Positions 5,420 through 13,316 are shown, numbered from the stretch's first letter. The stretch: DNA of 26,914 nucleotides from UBA8516 sp035455245 (GCA_035455245.1 DATIFN010000024.1:1-26914), one strand, 5' to 3'. The notes: a model not told the origin generated them from the sequence alone. Numbers and translations: made by a program.

Positions 5420-6236
5420 AGTCAACAGCACAACTTCCAAGAGTAAATTTTCTGATATTTCTTGCCATCAATACAGGGGTTGCAAGTAAGACTGGAATTG
5501 ATGCTGCAATGAAAACAGTTTGAAGTTGTGAGAGAGCTATTGTAAAGACACCTGCTGCCCCAGCTCCTACAAGAGCAGACAACAAGGTCCCAGCACATGT
5601 AGGGCAAGCTATGAAAAGACCCGTTACTGCTCCAAATCCACTCATCCCACCAGTCTTTTTGTACATCGAAAAAGCTTTTGATGCAAGTGCAAAGTTTAGA
5701 CCGACTAGAAAAGAGACAGTAACCTGCAAAACAAAATTGATTGGGATTATCTTAAAGCCCACATGTTCTGTCATGTATCCAACAATTTCTGGCATGTAAC
5801 CAGCAGGACCACAACAGGGAGTGATGTGTACTGATGGCACTAGGGCTCCATAGTGTTGTGAAAATATCACTTCCGGTTGATAGACTAGTATTCCAGATGT
5901 CAATGAAAAAAATATCCCGTAGGCTATGGAGGTTGCAACAAAGATTTGTTTTGATCTTTTGTTGTTAATTGAATTTGAAATTATTGAAAAAATAGAATCC
6001 CCACCTTGAGCAATTTTTATCTTGTAAAACTTGAATAATCCGTATCCAATTGCTCCAAAGGACATAAAGAGAATCACATACATTGCAACTGCGACCCGTT
6101 CAAGGGAAGGAGTCATCTCTTGTGTTACTGCGGAATAATCATATCTGGTATAGATCAGAAACGATGCCACAATTGATAAAAATCCCACAATGATCATTGC
6201 GCGATAGGATTGTTGCATTGTCACCTGCTTTTCCAT
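5409..6236 (-). CDS. Multi-pass membrane protein with CC and CxxC motifs, 275 aa
   Basis: The start is ATG 6234-6236; Met7 is an alternative. Hydrophobic segments lie at about residues 13-30, 48-70, 97-119, 160-185, 200-225 and 230-258, so I count about six membrane spans. Two cysteine motifs stand out: ITPCCGPAGYMPE (Cys141-Cys142), just after the third span on one side of the membrane, and ACPTCAGTLLSALVG (Cys211-x2-Cys214) inside a span. A further Cys269 sits near the C-terminus. These look like metal-binding or thiol-redox sites. I know similar layouts in uncharacterised archaeal membrane proteins but cannot name a function; copper handling, which matters in ammonia oxidisers, is one speculation. 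It is tail-to-tail with the small gene before it. Confidence 0.75.
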   Translation of the reverse strand: MEKQVTMQQSYRAMIIVGFLSIVASFLIYTRYDYSAVTQEMTPSLERVAVAMYVILFMSFGAIGYGLFKFYKIKIAQGGDSIFSIISNSINNKRSKQIFVATSIAYGIFFSLTSGILVYQPEVIFSQHYGALVPSVHITPCCGPAGYMPEIVGYMTEHVGFKIIPINFVLQVTVSFLVGLNFALASKAFSMYKKTGGMSGFGAVTGLFIACPTCAGTLLSALVGAGAAGVFTIALSQLQTVFIAASIPVLLATPVLMARNIRKFTLGSCAVDFKP

Positions 6237-6322
6237 AATTCCAAACTCAAATTTTGTGACATTAAATTGTATCTGTATTTGCCAAAGACTTTATCTGTAA
6301 TGAATGACTCTAGTATTCAAAC

Positions 6323-6748
6323 GTGAAGATTAACGAAGTTCAAGACTCTGATTATGAGGATGCCAAGATATCATACGTAGGCTTTGTTGATCCATACGGA
6401 GTCGAAGGTCTTCTTATCCTAAGGGCAAACGACGGAAAGGAGTTCCACATGAGGGCATTTTCTGGCGAGGTAGCAAGGCATATCACAAATTTCATGGAGG
6501 GCCACAGAGATTCAGTTCCAACCATTTACAACATGATTGAAGAGATTGCGGAACTAAACGAGTTGTTTTTGGTGAAGATCAAAGTATATGAAAGTGGCAG
6601 CGTACTGCGGGCAAACCTATACCTTACTGGAAAAACAGAGCTTGTAATGCGAAACTATAGGGCATCGGATGCTGTTGCACTAGCATCATTTTATAATGTT
6701 CCAATTCTTGTAAGAAAGAACTTGTTAAAAGAAAAGATGGAAGCCTAG
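6323..6748 (+). CDS. Bifunctional nuclease family (BFN/DUF151) protein, 141 aa
   Basis: The start is GTG 6323-6325. A TATA-like GACTTTATC near 6288-6297 is suitably placed for a leaderless message. The fold is that of DUF151: an N-terminal strand region, LLILRANDGKEFHMRAF, then a helix with VARHITNFMEG, TIYNMIEEIAELN and VKIKVYESGSVLRANLYL, and the diagnostic YRASDAVALASFYNVPILV near the C-terminus (the family's R-P/A-S-D-A-x-A-L-A motif). A plant member was named bifunctional nuclease for DNase/RNase activity; for prokaryotic members the role is not firmly known. It overlaps the purP stop by 4 nt, tail to tail. Confidence 0.82.
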   Translation: MKINEVQDSDYEDAKISYVGFVDPYGVEGLLILRANDGKEFHMRAFSGEVARHITNFMEGHRDSVPTIYNMIEEIAELNELFLVKIKVYESGSVLRANLYLTGKTELVMRNYRASDAVALASFYNVPILVRKNLLKEKMEA

Positions 6749-7836
6749 GTTACTATCTCTGCCAGCCTTCCTTCTTGCTGAGCTTTTCTAAGTTCCATTG
6801 CAATTCTTCTTCCAACGCCAAATGTAGTTCCATACTTGTATTTTGTATACGGACTAGTTGTTGCCAGAATTGGATTTCCGGGAACTCGCAATGAAACATC
6901 ATACACTATGATTTCCAGGTCGCGTGTAATCACGCTCTGCAAGGAAAATGGCCCTATTATTCCAGGCGAGTATTCTCTTTTCACGGCAGCAACAAACTTG
7001 TCACCAGCAGAGATGACCTTGTCCAATAATGATTCACGTATGCTTGCTGGAGTGTGCCCCACTTCGATGTTTTGTAACGAAACATCGATCTCAAGCTGTT
7101 GTCTTGCAGGTAGTGCGTTAAAGTCATGAAGGTTTGTTTGCAATCTTCTTTCTATTCCAAGAAAGTCTACTTCATCTGAAATTGGTGTGGAAAAATAGTT
7201 GAAATTAAAATAAGTCCCTATGACCAGTTCCTCAATACTTGAAATCTTGAGATCCTCTTTTGATATAAGACCATGTTTTATCTTTGTTTCAGTTTTTTCT
7301 TTGTAATCAGAATATGATGAAACATTAAAAAAAGCCCTTTCAAGCTTGCGGGATTTTTCCTGCACCTTTACTATCGCAGGTCTGTCTATATCTTTTGGCG
7401 ATTTGAATAATTTTGGGTGTTTTATCCTTGCTTTTTCTAAAAGATAATACTGGTTTTTTCTATGAGAGCGTTCTTCTGCTTGAAAGAGAGCCCTGTTCCC
7501 AAATATTGGCACTTTAAAGTCGTTTTCTATTCCTTTGTAACCAAGATAGGCCGTAAGTGCACGATGTGGAACTATTATGGTATTTGATTTGAGAAGCTTG
7601 TTTTGAATTTTTGCAGAAAGCATGTCCTTGAATTTGTTTACTATGATTATTTCATCAGAAAGTCTTGAGAATCTTTTGTAAGGAGTTTCTCTTCCCCTTT
7701 GGCATACAACTATAGTTGATAGATTTTCGTCTTTTGCACCATCCATTATTTCAAGTGCAGAGTGACTCCCTAAAGCACCTACAGTAAGATCAGAATATCC
7801 ATTGACTGTTTCTTGAATATCAGATCTTCTAATCAC
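6745..7836 (-). CDS. purP: FAICAR synthetase PurP (formate-dependent purine synthesis)
   Basis: It starts at GTG 7834-7836; 363 aa is the normal length. PurP is an ATP-grasp enzyme that uses formate and ATP, rather than formyl-folate, to turn AICAR into FAICAR late in archaeal purine synthesis. The N-terminal part (GSHSALEIMDGAK, STIVVCQRGRETPY) is the family's nucleotide-binding entry. The middle has RPAIVKVQEKSRK and the later part IDVSLQNIEVGHTPASIRES, IIGPFSLQSVITRD and DVSLRVPGNP, ending with GVGRRIAMELRKAQQEGR-type residues and EIVT. All these are characteristic of the family. PurP has paralogues of unproven function, so the exact reaction is likely but not certain. It follows tatA by 37 nt on the same strand. 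Confidence 0.88.
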   Translation of the reverse strand: MIRRSDIQETVNGYSDLTVGALGSHSALEIMDGAKDENLSTIVVCQRGRETPYKRFSRLSDEIIIVNKFKDMLSAKIQNKLLKSNTIIVPHRALTAYLGYKGIENDFKVPIFGNRALFQAEERSHRKNQYYLLEKARIKHPKLFKSPKDIDRPAIVKVQEKSRKLERAFFNVSSYSDYKEKTETKIKHGLISKEDLKISSIEELVIGTYFNFNYFSTPISDEVDFLGIERRLQTNLHDFNALPARQQLEIDVSLQNIEVGHTPASIRESLLDKVISAGDKFVAAVKREYSPGIIGPFSLQSVITRDLEIIVYDVSLRVPGNPILATTSPYTKYKYGTTFGVGRRIAMELRKAQQEGRLAEIVT

Positions 7837-7873
7837 AAGCTACTTTGTTGTTTATGGGTAAAAAAGCGTTGTT

Positions 7874-8059
7874 TTATTTTGAGTCTTGTTTTTCTTTGAA
7901 TTCTTTTAATTCCTTGTCGGATTCAATTTTTGCTTTTTCGAATTCCCCTTTGGCTTTACCAAATGTTCTAGCAAGTTCTGGAATCTTTTTGGCACCAAAG
8001 ATAACTACACCAATTACTATTAGAATGATTACAATTTCTTGCATTCCAATTCCGGCCAT
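7874..8059 (-). CDS. tatA: Sec-independent translocase protein TatA
   Basis: A 61-aa protein, ATG 8057-8059, with the full TatA layout. A short N-terminus MAGIGMQE is followed by one transmembrane helix (residues 8-22, IVIILIVIGVVIFGA), the hinge FGAKKIPELARTFGKAKGEF with its conserved Phe-Gly and Pro, and a charged amphipathic helix to a Lys-rich end. TatA oligomers form the passage through which TatC-delivered folded proteins with twin-arginine signals cross the membrane. It lies 17 nt after tatC and is surely co-transcribed with it. No separate tatB is needed in many archaea. Length is short but normal for a minimal TatA. Confidence 0.95.
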   Translation of the reverse strand: MAGIGMQEIVIILIVIGVVIFGAKKIPELARTFGKAKGEFEKAKIESDKELKEFKEKQDSK

Positions 8060-8076
8060 ACATTGATGTTGTCAGA

Positions 8077-8874
8077 TTAAGATTTAAGTGTTGCAGTCTT
8101 TTTGCCTCGTCGCTCAGCAAAAACCATTCCTAAGAGGTAAAGTACCATCATTGGTAATGAAACAAACCACATTGTTATTCCACTTCCATCTGGGGTAACC
8201 ACAGCTCCAAAGATTACTATGATCACTATTGAATATCGAATGTTTTTTCTCCAAAATTTTCCGTCGGTTAATCCAGATGCAGTTACTGCATACATTACCA
8301 ATGGTAGCTGAAACGAGAGTCCAAATGCTAAAAGAAATTGGAGTACAAATGTGATAAAATCAACTACATTAAGAAAAGTAACAAGACCACTTGCCTCACC
8401 ATACTTGTAAAGAAATTCCAAAATGTATGGTGTAACAAAAAAGTATGAAAAAAGACATCCTGCTATGAAAAGGACGACTGCGGGAACTGTTATGTTTCGT
8501 ATGATTTTGGCTTCTTTTTTATCCAAGGCAGGCGACAAAAAGCCCACCAATTCTTTTACAATCACAGGCATCCCAAAAACAATGCCAAGTAGTCCTGCAA
8601 CATAAAATTGAGCAAACATTGCTTGTCCTGGGGCAGTTTGAATCAACTGCACAGAGGTTGGGACCATTTGATTTTTCATCGCCATGGTCACCTGAGCTGC
8701 AATGTTATCAAGAGGATCAAGAGTCGGATAGTAAAGTGTCATGCCGTTATAGTCAAATGCAGTTATGTGAAAAGAAAGAATAAACAAAGAAATTATTCCA
8801 ACAGCTATAACCATTCGAACTATTCGCTTTCTTAATTCCTCCAGATGTGTGCCAATTTGTTTTAGTTCATCCAT
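8077..8874 (-). CDS. tatC: Sec-independent translocase protein TatC
   Basis: 265 aa, ATG 8872-8874. The N-terminal cytosolic stretch IGTHLEELRKRIVRM is the signature of TatC, which recognises the twin-arginine motif of export substrates. Six hydrophobic spans follow in the family pattern: VIAVGIISLFILSF; a long external loop (residues 40-95, somewhat extended); FYVAGLLGIVFGMPVIVKEL with the conserved Pro; ITVPAVVLFIAGCLFSYFF; DFITFVLQFLLAFGLSFQLP, containing the typical F-G-x-x-F-Q-x-P; then IRYSIVIIVIFGAVVTPDG and the last span. The conserved Glu in VKEL and Tyr/Phe near VTPYILEFLYKYG are also present. It precedes tatA, and a 34-nt gap separates it from the upstream hypothetical gene. Confidence 0.96.
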   Translation of the reverse strand: MDELKQIGTHLEELRKRIVRMVIAVGIISLFILSFHITAFDYNGMTLYYPTLDPLDNIAAQVTMAMKNQMVPTSVQLIQTAPGQAMFAQFYVAGLLGIVFGMPVIVKELVGFLSPALDKKEAKIIRNITVPAVVLFIAGCLFSYFFVTPYILEFLYKYGEASGLVTFLNVVDFITFVLQFLLAFGLSFQLPLVMYAVTASGLTDGKFWRKNIRYSIVIIVIFGAVVTPDGSGITMWFVSLPMMVLYLLGMVFAERRGKKTATLKS

Positions 8875-8908
8875 CGGAGATCTAAAAAATGGTCAAATCT
8901 ATATTTAT

Positions 8909-9367
8909 CTACTTGCCTGGAATTGGCAAGAGTTTGCTTGAAGGAAAATTGCTCTGCTCCTGTTCTTGTGGAGTAAAGTTTTCAAGTTCAACTGAAATCT
9001 CAACACTAGTCTCAAACTTGGAACCAATTTCAGCTGCAAGCTCTGCAATCTCGTTTGACGAATAAATCTCGCGAGAACCAATCAAGAAAATTCTTTCACC
9101 TTTTTCTTTCGGATCTCCACCAAACTTTCCTTTTAGAAATTCTGCTATTTTGTTTACTTCGTCACGGGAAATCATGTTATAATAAAACACAATTCCCTTA
9201 ATTTCCTTATAGTCCCACGGTGTACCATTTCTATAACTAAATACGGCAAAATGGGCTCCACTGTCATCTCTTGTGCATTTTATTTCCCAGACAATTACCT
9301 TTTTTGGATCATATGTTACCTTTTTGATCTCCTCTATTGACAGGCGCCAGTATCTACAGCGAGTCAT
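8909..9367 (-). CDS. Hypothetical protein, 152 aa, upstream of tatC
   Basis: ATG 9365-9367; a TATA-like TTCATATTC lies roughly 26 nt upstream. The protein begins MTRCRYWRLSIEEIKKV and reads as alternating strands and helices: VIVWEIKCTRD, GAHFAVFSYRN, GIVFYYNMISRDE, a helix VNKIAEFLKGKFGG, RIFLIGSREIYSS, and a helix EIAELAAEIGSKF followed by TSVEISVELENF, with a disordered Gln/Ser/Pro-rich tail. It is soluble, with no signal peptide or membrane span. I do not recognise the family. Position just before tatC-tatA-purP suggests membership of that transcription unit, but nothing in the sequence links it to protein export. Confidence 0.6.
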   Translation of the reverse strand: MTRCRYWRLSIEEIKKVTYDPKKVIVWEIKCTRDDSGAHFAVFSYRNGTPWDYKEIKGIVFYYNMISRDEVNKIAEFLKGKFGGDPKEKGERIFLIGSREIYSSNEIAELAAEIGSKFETSVEISVELENFTPQEQEQSNFPSSKLLPIPGK

Positions 9368-9420
9368 CTTATCAGTGATCTAGTCAATGAATATGAATAG
9401 TTATCGTTTCTATCCTGATT

Positions 9421-9459
9421 TAAAAAAAGAAAAGAGCGATTCTAAGAAAGCAGAATCGC
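9421..9459 (-). terminator. Intrinsic-type terminator after the 49-aa gene
   Basis: Read on the minus strand, AGAATCGC and GCGATTCT (9452-9459 and 9436-9443) make a perfect 8-bp hairpin with an 8-nt loop, followed at once by TCTTTTCTTTTTTTA (9421-9435). The hairpin includes the stop codon of the small gene. Archaeal termination mainly needs the T-run; the hairpin makes this a strong site and isolates the small gene from the tat genes downstream. Confidence 0.65.
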
Positions 9460-9591
9460 GCCCATAATTCCGGCACCAGTGATTACACCTAACGCGTAAA
9501 AAAGAGCGTCAAATGCAACTACTTTTCTAAAAGAGGCTCGCACCTCTTTGTCCCAGATTTTCGTTTTGTTTTGGATTAATGTTGTTTTCAT
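9442..9591 (-). CDS. Single-span membrane microprotein, 49 aa
   Basis: ATG 9589-9591 to TAG 9442-9444. The N-terminal 22 residues (MKTTLIQNKTKIWDKEVRAS) are polar and mostly basic, then a hydrophobic stretch with small residues (VVAFDALFYALGVITGAGIM) continues to the end, ...GAILLS. The Gly-x3-Gly-rich span resembles small subunits of membrane complexes. I do not recognise the family. Its stop lies within an intrinsic-type terminator, so it seems to form its own transcript. Support for the gene is the complete frame, sensible composition and that terminator; homologues would settle it. Confidence 0.6.
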   Translation of the reverse strand: MKTTLIQNKTKIWDKEVRASFRKVVAFDALFYALGVITGAGIMGAILLS

Positions 9592-9668
9592 ATCTCTAAT
9601 TCACATAATTTGCTGATAAGATCTATTCAGCTAGACCTATGAAACTTCAGCTGAGTTGTTGTATCGTG

Positions 9669-9676
9669 TTAATATA
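9669..9676 (+). promoter_or_regulatory. TATA-like box of the zinc-ribbon microprotein
   Basis: TTAATATA is centred about 26 nt before ATG 9698, giving a leaderless mRNA if active. Confidence 0.45.
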
Positions 9677-9697
9677 GAAAATTGGTTATGATATACT

Positions 9698-9823
9698 ATG
9701 GAAAAAATCAAGATGCAGTGTATTAATTGCGGATCTCTTGAGGCAATTATTGTAACTGATGAAAGATACCATGGAGAACGTGGTGTTTGCCCTGATTGCG
9801 GTTCAAACTGGCCCGAATCATAA
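9698..9823 (+). CDS. Zinc-ribbon microprotein, 41 aa
   Basis: ATG 9698-9700 to TAA 9821-9823. The sequence begins MEKIKMQCINCGS and later has GVCPDCGSNW: two Cys-x2-Cys pairs (Cys8/Cys11 and Cys32/Cys35) 21 residues apart, which is the classic zinc-ribbon knuckle pattern. There is little else in the protein, so it is a stand-alone ribbon. Such microproteins are common in archaea and may bind nucleic acid or partner proteins; none can be named here. A TATA-like box at 9669-9676 fits a leaderless transcript. It is followed by the regulator gene 35 nt later. Confidence 0.75.
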   Translation: MEKIKMQCINCGSLEAIIVTDERYHGERGVCPDCGSNWPES

Positions 9824-9858
9824 TTTCCTCAAGTAAGATTTAGATTCATAATTTAAAC

Positions 9859-10668
9859 ATGGGTGGTATGGAGAACCTCTATAATAACGCAGCAAAAGAT
9901 TTTTTAGAACTTTCTAGCGAGCAGAGACTGAACATATTGTTCAATCTTATGGCACACAAGTCAAAGATCTCTCCCATGGCAAAGGAATTAGAATCTACAG
10001 TTCAGGAAGTGCACCGAAATTTTGAACGCCTAAGTGATGCTGGTTTGATTAAAAAGAATAGCGATGGTTATTACCAATTAACCACATATGGGAAAACCAT
10101 TTGTACGCAGATTCCAAATCTTGTTTTTGTTTCAAGGAATAGGAAATATTTTGAAGATCATGATTTTGGAGACATTCCCATGAAATTTATCCAACGAATT
10201 GGTGCTTTGGCTGCCGGTCAGCACATAAAGGGATTTGTCAAAGTCTTGGAACAGTGGAAGGAAATTTACAAAAATGCAGATGAATACATTTACGAAGTTT
10301 TAGCAGAAGTACCACTGGATCTTATTGATCCTCTTATTGCCAGAGTAAAAAAGGGCATCAAATTCAATTACATTTTTTCCGAGTCAGCCGTGGTGCCAAA
10401 GGGAAGAAAGAAATTGCTTGAAAAACTTGGCTTTAAAACATTCATTGAAAAAGGGTTGGTTGAAAGAAAGATGAGAAAGACAGTGCAGGTAGTTGTTGTC
10501 TTAAATGAAAAAGAAGCCTGTGTAATGTTTCCAACTATCGATGGGAGTGCTGACATCCGGGAGATCTTTTATAGTAACGATCACATGTTTCATGAATGGT
10601 GTCTTGATTATTTTAGATACTGTTGGTATGGTTCAGACATTTTTCAAGAAAGTAAGCTAAAGGAATAA
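9859..10668 (+). CDS. Winged-helix transcriptional regulator, ArsR-like with C-terminal sensor domain
   Basis: ATG 9859 (MGGMENLYNN) is used; Met4 at 9868 is an alternative. Residues 18-75 form a winged helix: SSEQRLNILFNLMAHKSK, the MAKELESTVQEVHRNFERL recognition region and a wing with GLIKKNSDGYYQLTTYGK. The remaining 190 residues resemble the C-terminal effector domain of archaeal FilR1/DUF1724-type regulators, which often read out small ligands, with LDLIDPLIARVKKG, AVVPKGRKKLLEK and a conserved-looking MFPTIDGSADIREIFYSND followed by an aromatic end (HEWCLDYFRYCWYG). The ligand and targets are unknown. It may regulate itself or nearby genes but I see no obvious matching operator. Confidence 0.8.
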   Translation: MGGMENLYNNAAKDFLELSSEQRLNILFNLMAHKSKISPMAKELESTVQEVHRNFERLSDAGLIKKNSDGYYQLTTYGKTICTQIPNLVFVSRNRKYFEDHDFGDIPMKFIQRIGALAAGQHIKGFVKVLEQWKEIYKNADEYIYEVLAEVPLDLIDPLIARVKKGIKFNYIFSESAVVPKGRKKLLEKLGFKTFIEKGLVERKMRKTVQVVVVLNEKEACVMFPTIDGSADIREIFYSNDHMFHEWCLDYFRYCWYGSDIFQESKLKE

Positions 10669-10723
10669 TGATTATTTCTAAGATGAACCAGTGATAAACA
10701 CCCTAAAGCAGGATTTGTCAATG

Positions 10724-10733
10724 AATAAATATT
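10724..10733 (+). promoter_or_regulatory. TATA box of the HEAT-repeat gene
   Basis: AATAAATATT is centred about 26 nt upstream of ATG 10753. This favours that ATG over the GTG at 10747 and suggests a leaderless mRNA. Confidence 0.5.
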
Positions 10734-10752
10734 CGCGCATAAAATTGTGTGC

Positions 10753-11241
10753 ATGGAAGTTATTCCAAGTTCAAGAATAGAATTGTTAGCCGAGATGGAA
10801 GAAAAATATGAAAAAAAAGACACGGATTATTTTGTCCAGCTTTTAGATCACAAAGACTATGTCATAAGAACAAGAGCGGTATGCATTCTTGTAGATTTTG
10901 GTGGCGAGGAAATGGTTTCACATGTTTCCAAAGTCCTAAAAAATGATTCAAATGAGCTTGTTAGACACGAAGCTGCTTTTTCACTTGGTCAGATGTGTTA
11001 TCGAAGTGGAGTAAAATCACTTGAAGATGCAGTAAAAAATGATCCAAGCTTCTTTGTAAGACATGAAGCTGCAATTGCTCTTGGTGTAATAGGAAGCCAG
11101 GATGCCAAAGAGACCCTTCAAGCGGCGCTCTCAGATTCAAGTGAACCAGTTAGAGAGTCAGCAGTTGTTGCCCTGTCAAACCTGCACTTTATGGAAAAAT
11201 TAAGCAAAAACGAGAGATTTGCCAAGCTTACTGGTGGCTAG
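10753..11241 (+). CDS. HEAT-repeat protein resembling half of deoxyhypusine hydroxylase
   Basis: A 162-aa protein made of about four HEAT repeats. GTG at 10747 could add two residues, but the TATA position favours ATG 10753. Counting from ATG 10753, the repeats lie at about residues 25-56, 59-86, 90-119 and 120-146. The second and third repeats carry LVRHEAAFSLGQM and FVRHEAAIALGVIG: two His-Glu pairs (72-73 and 104-105), 32 residues apart. Deoxyhypusine hydroxylase (DOHH) of eukaryotes is a HEAT protein with four such His-Glu pairs in two halves that bind a di-iron centre, with similar LGQM and ALGAIG stretches. This protein has one half. It could dimerise to make the site, or be an iron-free HEAT scaffold such as a phycocyanobilin-lyase-like protein. 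It overlaps rad50 tail to tail by 4 nt. Confidence 0.7.
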   Translation: MEVIPSSRIELLAEMEEKYEKKDTDYFVQLLDHKDYVIRTRAVCILVDFGGEEMVSHVSKVLKNDSNELVRHEAAFSLGQMCYRSGVKSLEDAVKNDPSFFVRHEAAIALGVIGSQDAKETLQAALSDSSEPVRESAVVALSNLHFMEKLSKNERFAKLTGG

Positions 11242-13316
11242 AGCGCAGTTACCTTTGTGCCCTCTTGGGTGGACTCGAAATTATATATCATGTCCACGTT
11301 AGAGTTTTCAAAAATTTCTGTATCATGGGTTATGATGATAAATTGTGAAATGGACCCAAGATTTGCCTCAAAGGCTTGAGACAGTACACCTACAAGTGAT
11401 TTTCTGCGTTCTTCATCAAGATGTGTGGTTGGCTCGTCAAGGATAATAAAATTCAGATTTGATGCACCAAGGATGTGAGCCATTCCAAGTCGTAGCGCAA
11501 GTGCCACACTTACTTTTTCTCCCCCACTAAGTGACTCTAAATCTAATACCGTGTTTCCGGAATAGCAAGAAATCCCAACATCTCTTGCCTTTTCTTCAAG
11601 TGAAACTCGTTGAATTTTTACGTTAAATGCCGCAAGATACTCTGATGCCTTTTGTGAGATCAGGTTCAAAGCCCATGAACGTAAGCTTGTTGCAACAGGT
11701 CCGTCTCTGTTGAAAATTTGGCTACGTACCCCATCCAATTCTGAAACATATTGTTTTACAAAAACAAGCTCATCCAAAATCTTCGAAGTTTTTTCTTGCT
11801 GCTCCTTTGCGTCATGGATCTTTTGGGTGATTGCACCAAGTTGCTGGTCGGTAATACTAAGAGCTTTTCTGGATTGTTCAAAAGAAATTTTTAGGTTTTT
11901 GAATTCCTCAAGATTAAATCCTTTTGTTTCTTCCTGTAACTTGGAAATTGTTTCTAAAAGAGTTTGAGAGTGCGAATCTATAGCAAGATGTAGCAGATTT
12001 CCTAAAGAATCTACATTAACTGGTATTTTTTCAATATTAGATTTTAGTTTGATAATTTCCTCTTTTAGATTCATCAGGTCTTTTGGATTTGAAATAGCGT
12101 GTGCTTTGAGGACATTTTCTGCCTTTATTGCTTTTTGGTGTTTTTGTTCTAATTCGCGCTTTCCTAAAACTGCCTCTTTTTCAGCCTTTGTGAGAGAGGC
12201 AATTTTTCCTCTCATCTTTGCAATCTCATCTCGAATGTGTTCCTCTTGAAATAAAGGGTTGAGGTCGCTTACTGCCGAATCGCAAACGGGACACTTGCCG
12301 TCTTTTAGCTTTAATTTTGTAGCAAGTTCTTCTTGACCTCCAAGCTTGCCAACCTGTTCTGATAGTTGTCTGATTTGATTTCTTGTTGACTCTAATTCGG
12401 TTTCAATTGCAGTAATTTGTGTTTCAATTTGATTTTTCTCAGATACGTGATCAAAACATCCTTCACAATCTGAGAGTTTTCTTTCTTTTTCCGCGACTTC
12501 TTTTTGAAGTGATGTAATTGCTGTCTTGACATATTTGACAAGCTCAGATTTTCTAGTGTCTAGATCTTTTATCTTTGACTCCTTTGGAGATTCTGAATCG
12601 ATTTTCTCCTGAAGTAGTGTTAGCTCTCGTTCTTGTTTTTGTTTTTTTACAACCAATTCCTCCTTTTGTGGTTCAGCCTCTTTGATCTCTTTTGAAACAA
12701 AATCAAACCTTGTTCTTAGACTTTCAATGTCAGTATCATCATACTCTAATTCCTTTCTTATCGATTCACGAAAGTTTGACACGATATCTTTCATCAATCC
12801 AAACGCAGTGTCAAGCTTGTCTATTCCAATTATCGCATTTACTAGTTCTTTGAATTTTTTTGGATCTGCATCAATGATTGAATTAAGCTCACCTTGTCGT
12901 ACAATCGATGCTATTTTGAGTTTGTCAAAATCCATTCCAATTAGAGATTCTATCTCCTTTGTCATGGATTCTCCAAACTGTTTTCTCTCTCCTGCTGCAA
13001 GTGGTACTAGAGTGCCATTTTTTTTCTCAAAAAACTGTGCAGCAAGAGTTCCTTTGGAATCAATTTTTCGTACTGCCTCAAATGCCCTTCCTGATATAGT
13101 AAAGTCAACCTTCGCGTATCCTTGATTTGAGCCACGACGAATCAAGCCCTTGTTAGAGTTTCTTGTATGCTGTCCAAAGAGTGCAAAGGTGATTCCATCA
13201 ATTACACTTGACTTGCCTGCGCCGTTGTGGCCTACAAAGACTGTTACTCCTTTGTCAAATGGAAGTTTTGTATTAGAATGTGAAAGAAAGTTTCCAAGTT
13301 CTATTTCAGTTAACAA
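11238..13316 (-). CDS. rad50: DNA double-strand-break repair ATPase Rad50
   Basis: The start is TTG 13314-13316, 11 nt inside the end of mre11. Walker A is FVGHNGAGKSSVIDGI (residues 28-42), the Q-loop region has IVRQGELNSIID, then long coiled coils enclose the zinc hook KCPVCDS (Cys342-x2-Cys345). The ABC signature LSGGEKVSVALALRLG starts at about residue 596, followed by Walker B/D-loop FIILDEPTTHLDEE and a His switch in IIITHD. Rad50 dimerises with ATP and controls Mre11 nuclease at DNA ends. At 692 aa it is shorter than many archaeal Rad50s (roughly 850-900 aa); the missing part must be coiled coil. A second CxxC, DCEGCFDH (Cys284, Cys287), lies within the first coil. Confidence 0.95.
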   Translation of the reverse strand: MLTEIELGNFLSHSNTKLPFDKGVTVFVGHNGAGKSSVIDGITFALFGQHTRNSNKGLIRRGSNQGYAKVDFTISGRAFEAVRKIDSKGTLAAQFFEKKNGTLVPLAAGERKQFGESMTKEIESLIGMDFDKLKIASIVRQGELNSIIDADPKKFKELVNAIIGIDKLDTAFGLMKDIVSNFRESIRKELEYDDTDIESLRTRFDFVSKEIKEAEPQKEELVVKKQKQERELTLLQEKIDSESPKESKIKDLDTRKSELVKYVKTAITSLQKEVAEKERKLSDCEGCFDHVSEKNQIETQITAIETELESTRNQIRQLSEQVGKLGGQEELATKLKLKDGKCPVCDSAVSDLNPLFQEEHIRDEIAKMRGKIASLTKAEKEAVLGKRELEQKHQKAIKAENVLKAHAISNPKDLMNLKEEIIKLKSNIEKIPVNVDSLGNLLHLAIDSHSQTLLETISKLQEETKGFNLEEFKNLKISFEQSRKALSITDQQLGAITQKIHDAKEQQEKTSKILDELVFVKQYVSELDGVRSQIFNRDGPVATSLRSWALNLISQKASEYLAAFNVKIQRVSLEEKARDVGISCYSGNTVLDLESLSGGEKVSVALALRLGMAHILGASNLNFIILDEPTTHLDEERRKSLVGVLSQAFEANLGSISQFIIITHDTEIFENSNVDMIYNFESTQEGTKVTAL

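Noticed and set aside
10699..10709. The 11-mer CACCCTAAAGC shared with the candidate RNA at 5063-5073
   Set aside because: The surrounding sequence upstream of the HEAT gene does not form the same fold, and an 11-mer match in 27 kb of AT-rich sequence may be chance.
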